Positions 1 through 10,300 of a stretch of DNA of 64,000 bases are shown here, piece after piece. The notes under the pieces were generated by a model that did no database searches, was not told the origin of the DNA, and saw only the letters and a list, made by a program, of their open reading frames with translations. Made by a program: the position numbers and the translations under genes. Position 1 is the stretch's first letter, and the number at the start of each line of letters is the position of its first letter. The stretch covers positions 18,017,219-18,081,218 of the forward strand of contig NC_064444.1 in NCBI RefSeq assembly GCF_023343835.1, given 5' to 3'. Source of the DNA: Lagopus muta. Taxonomy: Eukaryota; Chordata; Aves; Galliformes; Phasianidae.

Positions 1-598
1 GTGCCCCTGTCAGCACTGCAGAACTCCCCAGGCACTGCACTGAGAAGCTGCTTCTGGGAGGCAGCGAGACAGCCATGCTGCCTTTGAACTCTGCCCAGAT
101 GAAGCTGTTGTTGTTTGGCTGGTGTTTGTCCTCCTGTTCCTGAGTGATTTTGCAGGTCCAGAGAGCTTCAAGCACTCCTCTACGTGGCTTCTTTGCTTTT
201 GGTTATCCTTTCCTCCCACCCATGCCAATATCTATGAAGATTTGAAAGGAACTGTCAACTAGAAACCAGGTACACTATCATGCTGTCTGCCAGAACCTTC
301 TTTTTGGATGGATCCCAAGTGCCCGCCCTGCAAACACGTCCCTTTCATTCAGGTGAAGGTCCCAAGCCAATAATGCATTCAACTCCCTTAACTAAGCTTA
401 TCAGTGAGCTATCACCAGCTCCATTCCATCCTCTGGCTGTAGACATCTGCCTGTCATCCAGCTTCTCACCTGCCTGCTTGGTCAGGAGATCCTTCTAGTT
501 GCTGTTATCTCCTTTTCATCACAGCCCACCCTCTTTTTTCCCTGCCCTGGATCCCCACTTCTCATTTTTTCCTTCACTGACATCTCATGCTCCCTTCT

Positions 599-840
599 GT
601 GCTCAGCCCAAGTCTTCCAGCCTGGCCTGGGACCATTACAGCATTCCTAGATCCCAGACCTCTCAGATCCCCAAATCCAACCCCACATCCCTCAGTGCCA
701 CATCCCCATAGTTCTTGACCACCTCCAGGGATGGTAACTCCCCATCTTCTTGGGCAGCTGCACCAGCGCCTCACTGCTCTTCCTGAGAAGAAATTGTTCC
801 CAATATCCAGCCTGAAACCAACCCGAAATCCAACCCCTTA
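599..840 (-). mobile_element. CR1 LINE 3' fragment (minus orientation)
   Basis: The stretch reads as the reverse complement of a CR1 3' tail: ccaaccccacatccctcagtg, then ccacctccagggatggtaac, then gagaagaaattgttccc. The same word order recurs at 50848, 53080 and elsewhere in this window. Boundaries are approximate. It is non-autonomous and truncated. Confidence 0.75.
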
Positions 841-1139
841 CACTCTTTTCAACCCTACTTGGCAGCCAAGTAGTGGATCTGGCACATCCGCTCTGGTGCT
901 ATGACCTTGCCAGAGCTGGTTGCCCTCCACTATACAATGCCTCGGGAGGGATCTGGGATATAGATTATTGGGATGAGAGATAACGGCTTTATGTTGTGCC
1001 AAAAGAGGTTCCCAGTTTGATGAGCAGGTTGCTTGCCTCGGGGAAGCTGAGTACAGCATCCACCTCTCAGTACTTGGGGTTGAGGAGCCACCGAGGGACT
1101 AGGAAAGATGTAACCAGCTATAGCACAGCTTGGACATCA

Positions 1140-1400
1140 GTGTGAAGGAGATGAATGAGGACAGGAGCTGTGCTGGAGCCTGGAAACAACCCATCATGGA
1201 GAGGGTGGTGAGGTGCTGGCACTGAGAAGCACTGGTGCCCAGTTCCTGGAGGTGCTCAAAGCCAGGCTGGATGGAGCCCTGGGCAGCCTGATTTCGTGCC
1301 TTTAAGTGGTTGGCAACCCTGCCCATGGCAGGGGATTGGATCTGCACGGATGATAGTTGAGGTGTCCCATCCAACCCAAGCCATTCTGTGACTCTACAGA
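1140..1400 (+). mobile_element. CR1 LINE 3' fragment (plus orientation)
   Basis: Reads 'gaggtgctcaaagccaggct', 'ggatggagccctgggcagcc' and ends with 'ccatccaacccaagccattc' plus tgtgactct, the typical CR1 3' end. It faces the minus-oriented copy at 599-840 and so forms a loose inverted pair with it. Confidence 0.75.
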
Positions 1401-1487
1401 GCTGTTTTAAGGCAGTAATATTGAACCTCCAGCAAACAACCTTTTTGTTTTTGCTTTGCCCATTGTAGGAAGGGGAAGCTGCCTCAC

Positions 1488-1663
1488 CTCTCATCGTTTG
1501 GTCCACGCAGCGGGTTCTGCCCTCCCATGCCAAACATGCTGATGTGATCTCTAATGAGCATGATGTCTCCCACCTGAAAGTTGGGGTTCAGCCCCCCAGC
1601 AGCATTGGTGACAATCAAGACCTCCACCCCCAGGAGAAAGAAGACCCTGATGGGAAAGGTGAC
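1488..1663 (-). CDS. PNP: PNP coding exon 4 (NAAGG base-site segment)
   Basis: The acceptor TTCCTGCAG ends at 1664 and the donor GTGAGG starts at 1487. The 176 bp encode [14 protein letters not shown], then [23 protein letters not shown] and [10 protein letters not shown], ending with AG of the next Arg codon. These are strongly conserved PNP signatures. The segment between IRDH and QNPL reads ISMFGMGG, where human PNP has a different loop. Confidence 0.95.
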
Positions 1664-4600
1664 CTGCAGGAACCAAAGAGATGCATCCTGTGAATGCCAC
1701 AAGTCTCAGCTTGGGTGCTTGGTGTTCCAGCCACGTGGCCTTGGCATAGGTGGGATGAGTCAGTAAACTGAGAAGATGCAAGAGTAGAAAGAAAGATGAG
1801 ATAGATGAGATCACAGCGGACCAGCAGCGCAAACAAAGCTGAAGGAGGCATTACATAGCTGGTCAATTGTCCCTGTTCAATTAAATATAGCAGCAGAAAA
1901 GGACATGTTGGCTGTGACCAAGAGCATTAGGAGCACATGAAGGATGGGGAGGCAGGGCAGAGGGCTTGGAGCAGCCTGCAGCAGCCTTCCTGGGGAGAAG
2001 GGGAGACCGTAGGCAGCTCGTGCTATGCAGAGAGTGGCCTTTGGGAGCCTGCAAGCAGACAAGTCCACCTTTTTTTCCCCTAATTTTAAATTTCTCCCTA
2101 ATTTAAATAATTTCAATGTTTTTAAGCATATTAAAAAACTAATTTCGAAAAGAATTCCATTAAAATTCAAGCCCACGTTTATTACGGTTGCACTGAGGTT
2201 AAGTAAATGCAGCACCAACAGAACATGCAGACAATTTTTTCCTCTCTGCCAAGGTCTTGCAGAGATCAAACCGCTGTGCTGATTGGAGGGGCTGCTTATG
2301 CACACAGACCTGGAGTTTAATTGATACACGAGCTTCTTACAGCAATGATGCATTCTGCAGAAGCATAGAGATTGCTTTCTTAATTTCAGTTCATTCACAT
2401 CAGTTTGCCTCAGCAAAGTCTGAAGTTAAGGAATTGTTGGGAATGGGAAAAAAACCAATCCATTTTGAGGAGTGAGGAAGGAACCAGGATGGCAGAAGGC
2501 ACTCCTACAATGCTGAACAATGTATAAAGTTGAATTTTCACATACGTGAGCTGGGAGAGTACATCAACTTATTCCAGCCAATGGAAAAAAACCCTAAGCT
2601 ATACAAATGCACGAGAAGATTAAAATAGATTATTTCTATCACTCATAGTTTCGTGGTTGCAGATTCAAACCATGATTAAAATGACTGAGCCAAACCATGA
2701 AAATAATCTGCCTCGTACGATGTATGATCCTGCCCTACGAGTGTGGCACAGCTATCCGGCTGACTGCCTTTCCCTCTGAATTCCTCGTGTTATCTCATTG
2801 TAGGAGGGGGGAGAAAGCCATTTTATGCTCATTGCCAGAGCCATCCTCCCACGATGCACACATTAGTTTCATCTCATGCTAAAGACCTTTTTAGTGTGTG
2901 AATGATCCTCAGGACTCACCGTGCTGATGGAGTATCCCTCGTAGAAGTGGAAGCGCCCCTGCATGCACACACACGGCCGCCCGCTCAGCTCCCCAAACAC
3001 CAGCCTGCCCTCGTGCCCTGACACTGCAAGGGAACAGCAGCATCATCTGGGGCTCGCTATTTTAAAGGGATTTCTCAGCTGGCTGCATAGCACACCTGAA
3101 ATGGGAATTTCTGCTCACCGTCAGGTGGGCCGAGAACACAGCGTTCCTCAATGGACCCTGAAGGGTCACGAGATGTTAAGAACAAGCAGCCAGAGATGAA
3201 TTTGCTCTGACAGCCTGCAGGGGAACATCAATTCAGAATATTACAATTTCTTGAGTTTCCTTCTGCCTAAGAAGGCTTTTCTTTCGTTTATAGAATCATC
3301 TAGGTTGGAAAAGGCCATCGAGATCACCATCCATTGACCTAACCATCCCAACCACCCGCTGATCTAATCTGCTGAGCCCCAACACTAAATTGTGTCCCTC
3401 AGTGCTACAAACACACTTCAGAGATGGGGAATCTCTGCTCCAATGCTGAACCACAATTTCTTCCTAATGTCCTAAACCTCACCTGGTACAGCTTCAGGGA
3501 ATTCATGATGAATTCAAACTTACTGAGACATGGAGGCCCTGGAAGTGTGTCCAGAGAAGGGAATGGAGCTGTAAGGGGTCTGAGCACTGTGGGAGCAGCT
3601 GAGGGGATGGGGTGGGTCAGTTTGGAGGAGCTCAGCAGAGAGAGCTCATGGCTCTGCAGCCCATGACAGGAGGCTGTGGGAGGGGATGTCAGCCTCAGCA
3701 ACAGGGCAAGAGGTGGTGGCCTCACGTTGAGGGTCAGGTTGGGTATTGGGAACAACTTCTCCCCAAGAGCAGTGATGCAGTGGCACAGCTGCCCAGGGAT
3801 GGGGGGAGTCACCATCCCTGGAGGTGTCCCAGAGCTGTAGGGATGTGGCAATGAGGGACGTGGGCAGTGGGCATGGACTGGGGATCTGAGAGGCCTTTCC
3901 AACCTTCATGACTCTACGATGAAATCGAACTCCTCCTTGGCAATAGCACAGTTGTTAGGTTACAGCTACCACAGGATAGCACAATTAGGGTTGAGATGCA
4001 GCCCTGTGAATGCACATTTCGCCTCTAAAGGACCCTGTGCCCAAAGCCAAGAGGTGTGGTGGACGCGGGTTGGAGTTACCCACATCTCTGTTGCTGTTGT
4101 GCTGACCTGTGCTCCGTGGGAAGTGAGGGATATCCTCATAGGGAAAGACCATCTTGTGCTCCAGCATATCTGCCAGGTCTCCCAGCCCGGATCCGCAGAT
4201 GATGGCAATCTTTGGGCACTGAGCAGTGCGGGCACGCAACCAGTCTGCTGTTTCCTTGTACACCTCATAGCTATTTCTGCAGGAGGAGAAGAGGTCAGTG
4301 AACCTGTAACCCCATCCAAAGAATAAACTTCAAGAGATAACAGTCCTGAAAGAGGCACAGAGGGGAAAAAAAAAAAGATTTATTAAGACTAAAACGGTAG
4401 GAACTTCACTGCTATTACAGAAGATGTTTCTCTATAGCAATCACTTTTAATCTCATTTTACCCTTGGCCACAGGCAAGTTATTTGAATCCTCTCTGCCAG
4501 ACTTATTTTATAGTGGGAACTGGCTAATGATACCTATATCACCCAGATGTCACAAGGCATAACAGTTCATGCTTCTGATGTGCATGAGTCTCTCCCCAGT

Positions 4601-6799
4601 TAGTGGAGGAATGGAAAAGCACAGTTTAGACTGGAAAAAACTGCAACCTGCGTGTGTACGTGAGGACATCCAACCTGGGTTGGGGAAGTACAGGGGAGAA
4701 AGGTGCAGGGGCGAGCGGCATCAACAGAGATGGGGAACCAGCTTCACAAGTGTGGAGTGCCATCAGCTCCCAGGGCTTCCTTCCAGAACCAGGAGCACCT
4801 CGTGGATTCAGTAAGGATGCTAAATGGGGATGCCTTGTTCTTCTTCTCCTCCCCCATGTGGTGGGCAGTGGGTTACACTCACAGTTCTAGTCCTGGGCAA
4901 AGAGGTACAACAACGTGTCTATACGAAAACAGAAATTAAGCCCACAAATTTAGCTTCATTTTCTGTTTTAGTTCTGTTTCTGTCATCTTGCCAAAAATAG
5001 ATCTCATCCAACGCTGGTGTTACTTTGCCTGCTTTGAATTCGTCTTTGCAGAAGAGACACAACCTCAATATTCAGGTCTGACAGTCCAGTATTCTTCAAA
5101 CACTGGAATCACAGCTCTGAAACTCAATCAATAGAAGAATCCCATAATCCTTCTTCCGACAGGACAACAAAGATACTTTCTGAAAGTCAACATCAAGGTT
5201 GATTGGAGAGGCTCTTCAAACCAATAGCACTTCCTGAGAGCTGTTTGGTTATTGCCACCAATGAGTGGCAATGGTGGCCATACACACAGTAGGACCTGGA
5301 GTGAACCAACACGGCCACGGGTTGCTGTGCACATGGAAGGCTGCTCTGCCAAGCAAGAGGTAACAAGGATCAGAAACACCCCAGCGTGGAACAACTTTGT
5401 GACCCCACGGGAAGAAAGAACTCCTGCAGCCCTGAATTCGAGTGCAGCCACTTAGCTGAGGTGCTTCTCAAAGGAGAACTCTGGAAACAAGACAGACTTC
5501 ATTTACCATAACATGTTGAATTTTCCAAGTGCACCATAAGCTGTTGAAATATGCAGAAGGTTTGAAAATGATGTTCCTGGAGCCTACGCTTGACTGAGTG
5601 GCATTATTATCCCTTGCCCAACAACAGCTGTCCCAGGCAAAAATTAAGAGTGCTTTGCATATACCAAAGAAAAAAAATCCCCCAAATACTCCCCTGTTGG
5701 ATAACTGTAACACTTAGCTAGCAAAACCGCTGAATAATTGAAAGCCTTATTTAGAGGGAACAAAGAGAACGTAAACACAATACCCAAATGGATGATGTAC
5801 CTGTGGCAGGCGTAAGAAAAATAATGAGGTCACCAGCATCTGCTCTTTCACTGCACAGCCAGTCCCTCATCTCTTTGTTTTTGCCTTTTTTTTTTTTTTG
5901 GAAAAATAACATTAAAATTTAGACACTACCCCTAAAGCTCCAGAAATCTGGGGATGGAATGAATCCAATTCATTGACAGCTGAAGACAATGGGATTGACT
6001 GAACCACAGAGAGTTGCAGAGGGACTCTTCCTTTCCATGCAGAACGTTAGAACGTTTCCTATCCAAATGTGCTGAAGATGCAGAGCACCACGGTGCCCAA
6101 ATTCATTTGCTGTGCCCACTGCAAGCTTCTATAGGGTCCCCCATCAGTGTGACCCAGCAAATGCAGCCCGCACCCTGGATGTGCACGAGGTCTGTGCAAA
6201 CTCCTTGACAGCCTGAATTAGCACAGAGCACCAAGCCCCCTGTAGCTATTCCTTCTCACACAATGCCTGCCTAATAATAGTGCTCGGTAGCATCGCTTTG
6301 GATTAAATCACAGGATCAGCTGAAAGCACAATCCCCTTCATTGTGAGGGCTGTCATCCGCTGGAGGAACGCATCTGCTGCAGAGTGCAGGACTGCCATTG
6401 ATGACATCTTTTGTGGCATGAAAAAAGGTCCTCGTTCTACTTCTGGCTTGGCTGAAAGCAAATCCACATAAAACGCAGGCATCTCACAACAAATAGATGG
6501 ATTATATTTCAGAGGGGGTCACACGTGTGTGCGGTGTACACCCATCTCCTGGTCCACAGCCTCTCCAAGGTCAGCTGCTCGCTGCTGTATTTCAGAATAG
6601 CAGCACCTGATGTGGGCAGATGGCCAGACCCCTTCTCAGTAATGAGACATTTACTCCTGAGCAGCCTCAGCCTGACATTTATTGAGTACCCAGCAAGGAG
6701 AAGAAAACACGGCAATGCGTTTCTCCATTCCCTTCCATCTCCGATGTCGGTGTATTCCCTATTGCAAGCACCTTACCTGTCCTCTTCTGCATAGGCCAT
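1488..6799 (-). CDS. PNP: Purine nucleoside phosphorylase family gene, 5' part (four coding exons; 3' exons outside window)
   Basis: Family knowledge: trimeric PNP cleaves (deoxy)inosine and (deoxy)guanosine with phosphate to base and (deoxy)ribose-1-phosphate in cytosolic purine salvage. Four exons on the minus strand (6777-6799, 4107-4276, 2920-3023, 1488-1663) join in frame to 157 residues plus two bases. Visible motifs are the phosphate-loop GSGLG at about residues 36-40 (Ser37 matches human Ser33), His68, GRFHFYEG at 87-94 (Arg88, His90 and Tyr92 match human Arg84, His86 and Tyr88), and the base-site NAAGG at 119-123. The N terminus is four residues longer than human PNP by alignment from memory. 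Exon boundaries and phases agree with the vertebrate PNP pattern. The purine-binding Glu and Asn and the C terminus should lie left of position 1. No stop or frameshift appears in the exons, so the gene looks functional. Whether it is the orthologue of mammalian PNP or a separate paralogue is open. Confidence 0.93.
1664..2919 (-). other. PNP intron 3
   Basis: This 1256-bp intron has a GTGAGT donor at 2919-2914 and an acceptor at 1664. It includes an AT-rich block around 2065-2180 (runs of T, TTTAAA). I see no gene, RNA or clear repeat in it. Confidence 0.7.
2920..3023 (-). CDS. PNP: PNP coding exon 3 (GRFHFYEG motif)
   Basis: The acceptor CTTGCAG ends at 3024 and the donor GTGAGT starts at 2919. 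The 104 bp encode [15 protein letters not shown] followed by [15 protein letters not shown]. The Arg-Phe-His stretch is the family's phosphate/ribose binding segment. The exon ends on a complete codon (ACG), as expected before the VTFP start of the next exon. It is too short to stand out as an open reading frame and was found by homology. Confidence 0.93.
3291..3500 (-). mobile_element. CR1 LINE 3' fragment (minus orientation)
   Basis: Starts with the reverse-complemented CR1 3' end, 'atagaatcatctaggttgga', followed by 'ccccaacactaaattgtgtc', 'cctcagtgctacaaacacac' and a degenerate ttcttcctaatgtcctaaacct. It lies in PNP intron 2. The right boundary is approximate. Confidence 0.8.
3535..3928 (+). 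mobile_element. CR1 LINE 3' fragment (plus orientation)
   Basis: Begins near 'gtgtccagagaagggaatgg' and continues through 'gaggagctcagcag', 'gattgggaacaact'-type words, 'caccatccctggaggtgtcc', to the 3' end 'ctttccaaccttcatgactc' at about 3925. It is in PNP intron 2, about 35 bp from an oppositely oriented CR1. Confidence 0.85.
4107..4276 (-). CDS. PNP: PNP coding exon 2 (phosphate-binding loop)
   Basis: The acceptor CTCCTGCAG ends at 4277 and the donor GTCAGC starts at 4106. The exon encodes [11 protein letters not shown], the [10 protein letters not shown] phosphate loop and [10 protein letters not shown]. These are conserved landmarks of the trimeric nucleoside phosphorylase family. The 170 bp start with one base completing the split Arg codon and end with one base, G, of the next Val codon. 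Confidence 0.93.
4277..6776 (-). other. PNP intron 1
   Basis: The 2500-bp intron runs between the mini first exon and exon 2, from donor GTAAGG at 6776 to acceptor GCAG at 4277. It holds an A-run at 4364-4375 and a T-run at 5887-5900. No other gene or recognisable repeat family was seen. Confidence 0.65.
6777..6799 (-). CDS. PNP: PNP coding exon 1 (mini exon with start codon)
   Basis: The start codon at 6799-6797 sits in a good context (GGAGG before ATG, G after). It is followed by seven codons, MAYAEED, and two bases AG, then a consensus donor GTAAGG at 6776-6771. The AG joins the first base of the next exon to make an Arg codon, giving MAYAEEDR followed by [12 protein letters not shown]. 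Human PNP exon 1 is likewise a very short coding exon. The exon was chosen because no other ATG plus donor nearby gives the required phase and a plausible short N terminus. The 5' leader would continue above 6799, but I cannot place the transcription start. Confidence 0.8.
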
Positions 6800-7297
6800 C
6801 CTCCTCCTGCTCAGCCCAAGAAGGGGACAGCTGCTGGAAGTGAAGCCACAGCTTTTTTGGCCAGCCCAGGAGCAGAACCCAAGAACAGGTAGGTGCCCAC
6901 AGAGCTGCCGCCAGCCCCAGCTGGGCTCTGCTGTTCCTAATCCCTGGAGAGCAGGGGCACGTCGGGACAGCAGCTTTTCTGGTCTCACTCCACGACAAGC
7001 CAGCTCCAGAGCTCGGCGGAAAGCCCCACACATGCTTTTCCCATGCAGATGGAGCCTATGGAAAGTTCACGTGTGACTTTTCAGCAACCTCCCAGAGCAG
7101 CTGACAGCGAAGCTGCAGCAACGCACACGCGCTTTGCATCAACCTGCAGAGTCTGCAGGTCAACCCGTGCCACCCAGCACTGCAACGAGATGCTTCCACA
7201 ACTCACGTTATCTTCCCGTTCATTCATGCTTGTCCTGCTGGCTCCCTGCAGTTCTCTGTTCATTCAATTGCTCCACTCACCTCAAAAGGAAATATAA
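6800..7297 (-). promoter_or_regulatory. PNP 5' leader / proximal upstream region (candidate)
   Basis: This is the sequence immediately upstream of the PNP start codon on the minus strand. It is moderately GC-rich at 6890-7030 with scattered CpGs but is not a strong CpG island. A perfect 19-bp palindrome lies at 7142-7160. No TATA box can be assigned with confidence and the transcription start is not determined, so the promoter assignment rests on position only. Confidence 0.35.
7142..7160. repeat. Perfect 9+1+9 palindrome
   Basis: The arms ACCTGCAGA and TCTGCAGGT flank a single G. It lies about 340 bp upstream of the PNP start codon. A dimeric-protein binding site is possible but unproven. 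Confidence 0.8.
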
Positions 7298-7370
7298 TCA
7301 CAGAATCACGGGGATGTAGGGGTTGGAAGGGATCTCTATGGATCATCCAGTCCAACCCCCCCATTCTAAA
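7298..7370 (-). mobile_element. CR1 LINE 3' end, short fragment
   Basis: Contains 'cacagaatcacggggatgta', then 'ggttggaagggatctctatg' and atcatccagtccaac, the reverse complement of a CR1 3' end. Only the last 70 or so bases of the element remain. Confidence 0.8.
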
Positions 7371-10300
7371 CCCGAATGATTACATGACGGGAGACATGGG
7401 AAATAAAACAGAGGCCCACCAATATACCCACCTATATATACACCTCTTCACCTCTGCAACTTCCAAAGACGTGCCCAAGACAACCAAGAGCCAAAAAAAC
7501 ACAAGATGTTGGTGATAAATAGAGATGGTGCATCCAGAAAGGACACATGGGACTAAGGTTTATAAATATTCCAAGTAAGGAGAAAGCCTTGATCAGAGCT
7601 TGCAAACTCCAAGGCAAATTGGCCTGACGTGAAAAAAAAAAAGTGGAAAATTGAGCTAAACAAGTTCCAGATCCCACAGAATTTTGTAGCGCTTCCATCC
7701 ACCTTCGCTTGTTGGCCTCAAAGACCACACATCAAATGCATCACTTTCCCAGTAAACATGCTGATAAAGATGGCTTTTCCCCACACAAAACCCAGCAGGC
7801 TGAGAGCAGAGATGGCTTTAGGCAGCACTGCACCAGAGGGGCCCCGAACCACTCAGAATGCTGAGCTCACGTGCCCTGCTCACTGCCACCTGCCTGAAGT
7901 CCTGGGGCCACCTTTCTCTGCCCCTCGTGCCCCCTCCAGCCCACGCTCCTCTCACTGGCACTCAGCACATCCCCGAAGGCCATTACCTCTTTCTACTAAA
8001 CTAATAAGTAGAGCAAAGCTGGGCCCTTAGCATTCATTTTCCATACAGCTCTTCAGTCTCAGAGTTCCGATGCCCCCCAGATACGTTCCCTTGTTCAGCC
8101 TTAATCTGATTACATTCATTAATCTGATCTTTTTGCAAAGCAGACAAGAGATCAGACAGCCCAAGAGCTCTTCCCAGTTTGTTCTTGTCTAGGACAATCC
8201 CTTCCCTAGTTCAGATTTACACAGAAAACAGGATTACCAGACAGGACCATTTTATCTGTCTTTCTGCAGCACCTGTTATTTAACAAAAATTACTGAGGTT
8301 TACGTTGCAATGGTGCACGGACTGGACAACTACAAGATAAAGGCTCACCCTACTAGAAAGAATTAATTTCAGCATTGAGGGCATTAATTCCAGTAACACT
8401 CCAGAGAGGAAAAAAATCTAATTAAACTTCTGCTCCTATACAAATACGCCAAAAAAAGATTCATCTGAAGTTAGTGAATAGCTTGCATAATTCTTAAGAA
8501 AGAGTATTTAAAGTCTTGCCTTCTGAATCTCAGCCCTCTGTGTGTGTGTGTGTCTGCAGAAAATTATATCTACAATCCAGATCTGATTGACTTGGGTGCC
8601 ATTCAAGCCTCGTTTCTGCAGGCAGAGCTTCCACAGCTCCGAGATGCAGATACAATCACCTGAAACAGCTTCCTAACAACGCCGTGCCTTCCTGCAGCAA
8701 ATTTATACCTAAAGAAGCGTCGTGAAGTGTTTTTGCAAGCGTTTCATCAAAACATTTAATTAATGCTTTAGGGTACGTCTCCCACTTCCCTGCACTATCG
8801 CAGCATCGCGTTATCACGCAGTCTCCTCACGTGTGCTGGGAAAGGCTGCACAGCCTGCAAGCTCAGCTCAAGAATTAGTAAGCGTACTCCAAGAACTAAC
8901 CAGGATTTCCACAGTAATTTGTCAATTCATTGCTTAGGAAACTCATTTGTTTGTATGCTTGGCTATCCCAGACAGCCAGAAGGAAGGTAAACACAAGCAA
9001 ATTATTTATCAGGAAAGTTATTCCCCTCGAGGTGGCTTTAATATCTCGGAAGATCCAAAACAGTGCATGCGCTCCTATTATATACCTATAGGAAGGAGAC
9101 TACAGAGACTGATAACAGGAAAGGGGTGGCCAGGGGAACAGGATACCAGGAGCTAACAGAGCTCATCGCAGTTAGCTGAGCAAAACGCAAACTGAGCAAT
9201 GCCCTGATGGCAGTCTGAGAATGTTACCATGGAGGCAGGGGAGAGAAACTTCAGACAGGCACCAGAGCACAGGGGAGACATGCGTGCAATTGAGCTAGGC
9301 ACTAGGGGAAAAAAAAAAAGAAGCCTCTAGCTACCCAAAGCATGAGGCTCCAAGCAGCCCCACTGCAAGAGCACTGGGGGTAGAGGCAGAATCGTTAAGG
9401 TTGGAAGGGACCATTAAAATCATCTAGTCTAACTGTCAACACGTCACCGTGCACACTAAGCCACGTCCCTCAGGTAGGATCATGTAAAGGGTTGCACAAG
9501 GAGCAATGCAGGTACACCGTTCATAAACAATGCTAGCTCTAAAAAGTCACCTCTTCTTCGTTTTGGAATTTAATGACATTTAGAGTACGTCCAAATCTGT
9601 GATTAAAGTTCTTATCCTGGCATCACAGTCAGCTGTTGGCTCTGGGCATGCTTCTCCCCATTAAGGAAGTTACTCCTTCATGGGCAAAACAAGGACAATT
9701 TTACTTACATCGTAACAGCAGCGTGACCACAGCTCCTTTGGCAAAGGAAGCAAAATGCAAACCTGCCTGACTTCAGACTGCAAATCAGAAGCAGAACCTT
9801 TATAGACCCACCATCAATATCATAAGAAAGCACTGTGCTAAGGACAACCAGCCTTCTCAGCTAGCATGCACATGGTTCCAGGCAGATCAGCACCACGAGT
9901 CTTCTGTCCCATCTGGGTGGCTGCTTCCACTCAGCAGTGACTTTGGTATCACCCAGCAGAGTTGCCATGGCTAACACCAGTGCGAAAGTCACAGCTGAGC
10001 ACATCCAAAGCCCCCATTGTGGCTGCACATCTGCAGAAGAGATGAAGGCCATCATTTACCAGCCTCCAAGAAAGCCACGCTGCCTCCCCAGATGGTGAGC
10101 ACCTTGTATCCTCACACATGAAGTGACAGCAGAACACCTTGATCCACAAATACACCAGTCTGGCCTGGTAGCTCTGCAGATGTGGGGCTGAACCAGAATA
10201 AAAGTCCTGCATTCCCATATGGAGTTATGATCCTGATAACACTGTATGCTTGGTCCCTTCCCTGTACTTTGGGAAATTCCCCTCAGCCCAAGAAATTGTG

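Larger units (their letters stand above)
1..1487 (-). other. PNP intron 4 (partial), with CR1 remnants
   Basis: This is downstream of the exon 4 donor on the minus strand. I found no match to the expected next PNP exons (FGDRFPAMSDAYD-like or STVPEVIVARH-like) in any minus frame, so they must lie beyond the left edge. The stretch contains two CR1 fragments in opposite orientation, listed separately. Nothing else is recognisable. Confidence 0.6.

Noticed and set aside
1877-2416. 179-codon minus-strand open frame in PNP intron 3
   Set aside because: No family motifs, low-complexity hydrophobic stretches from AT-rich DNA, and located between two firm PNP exons.
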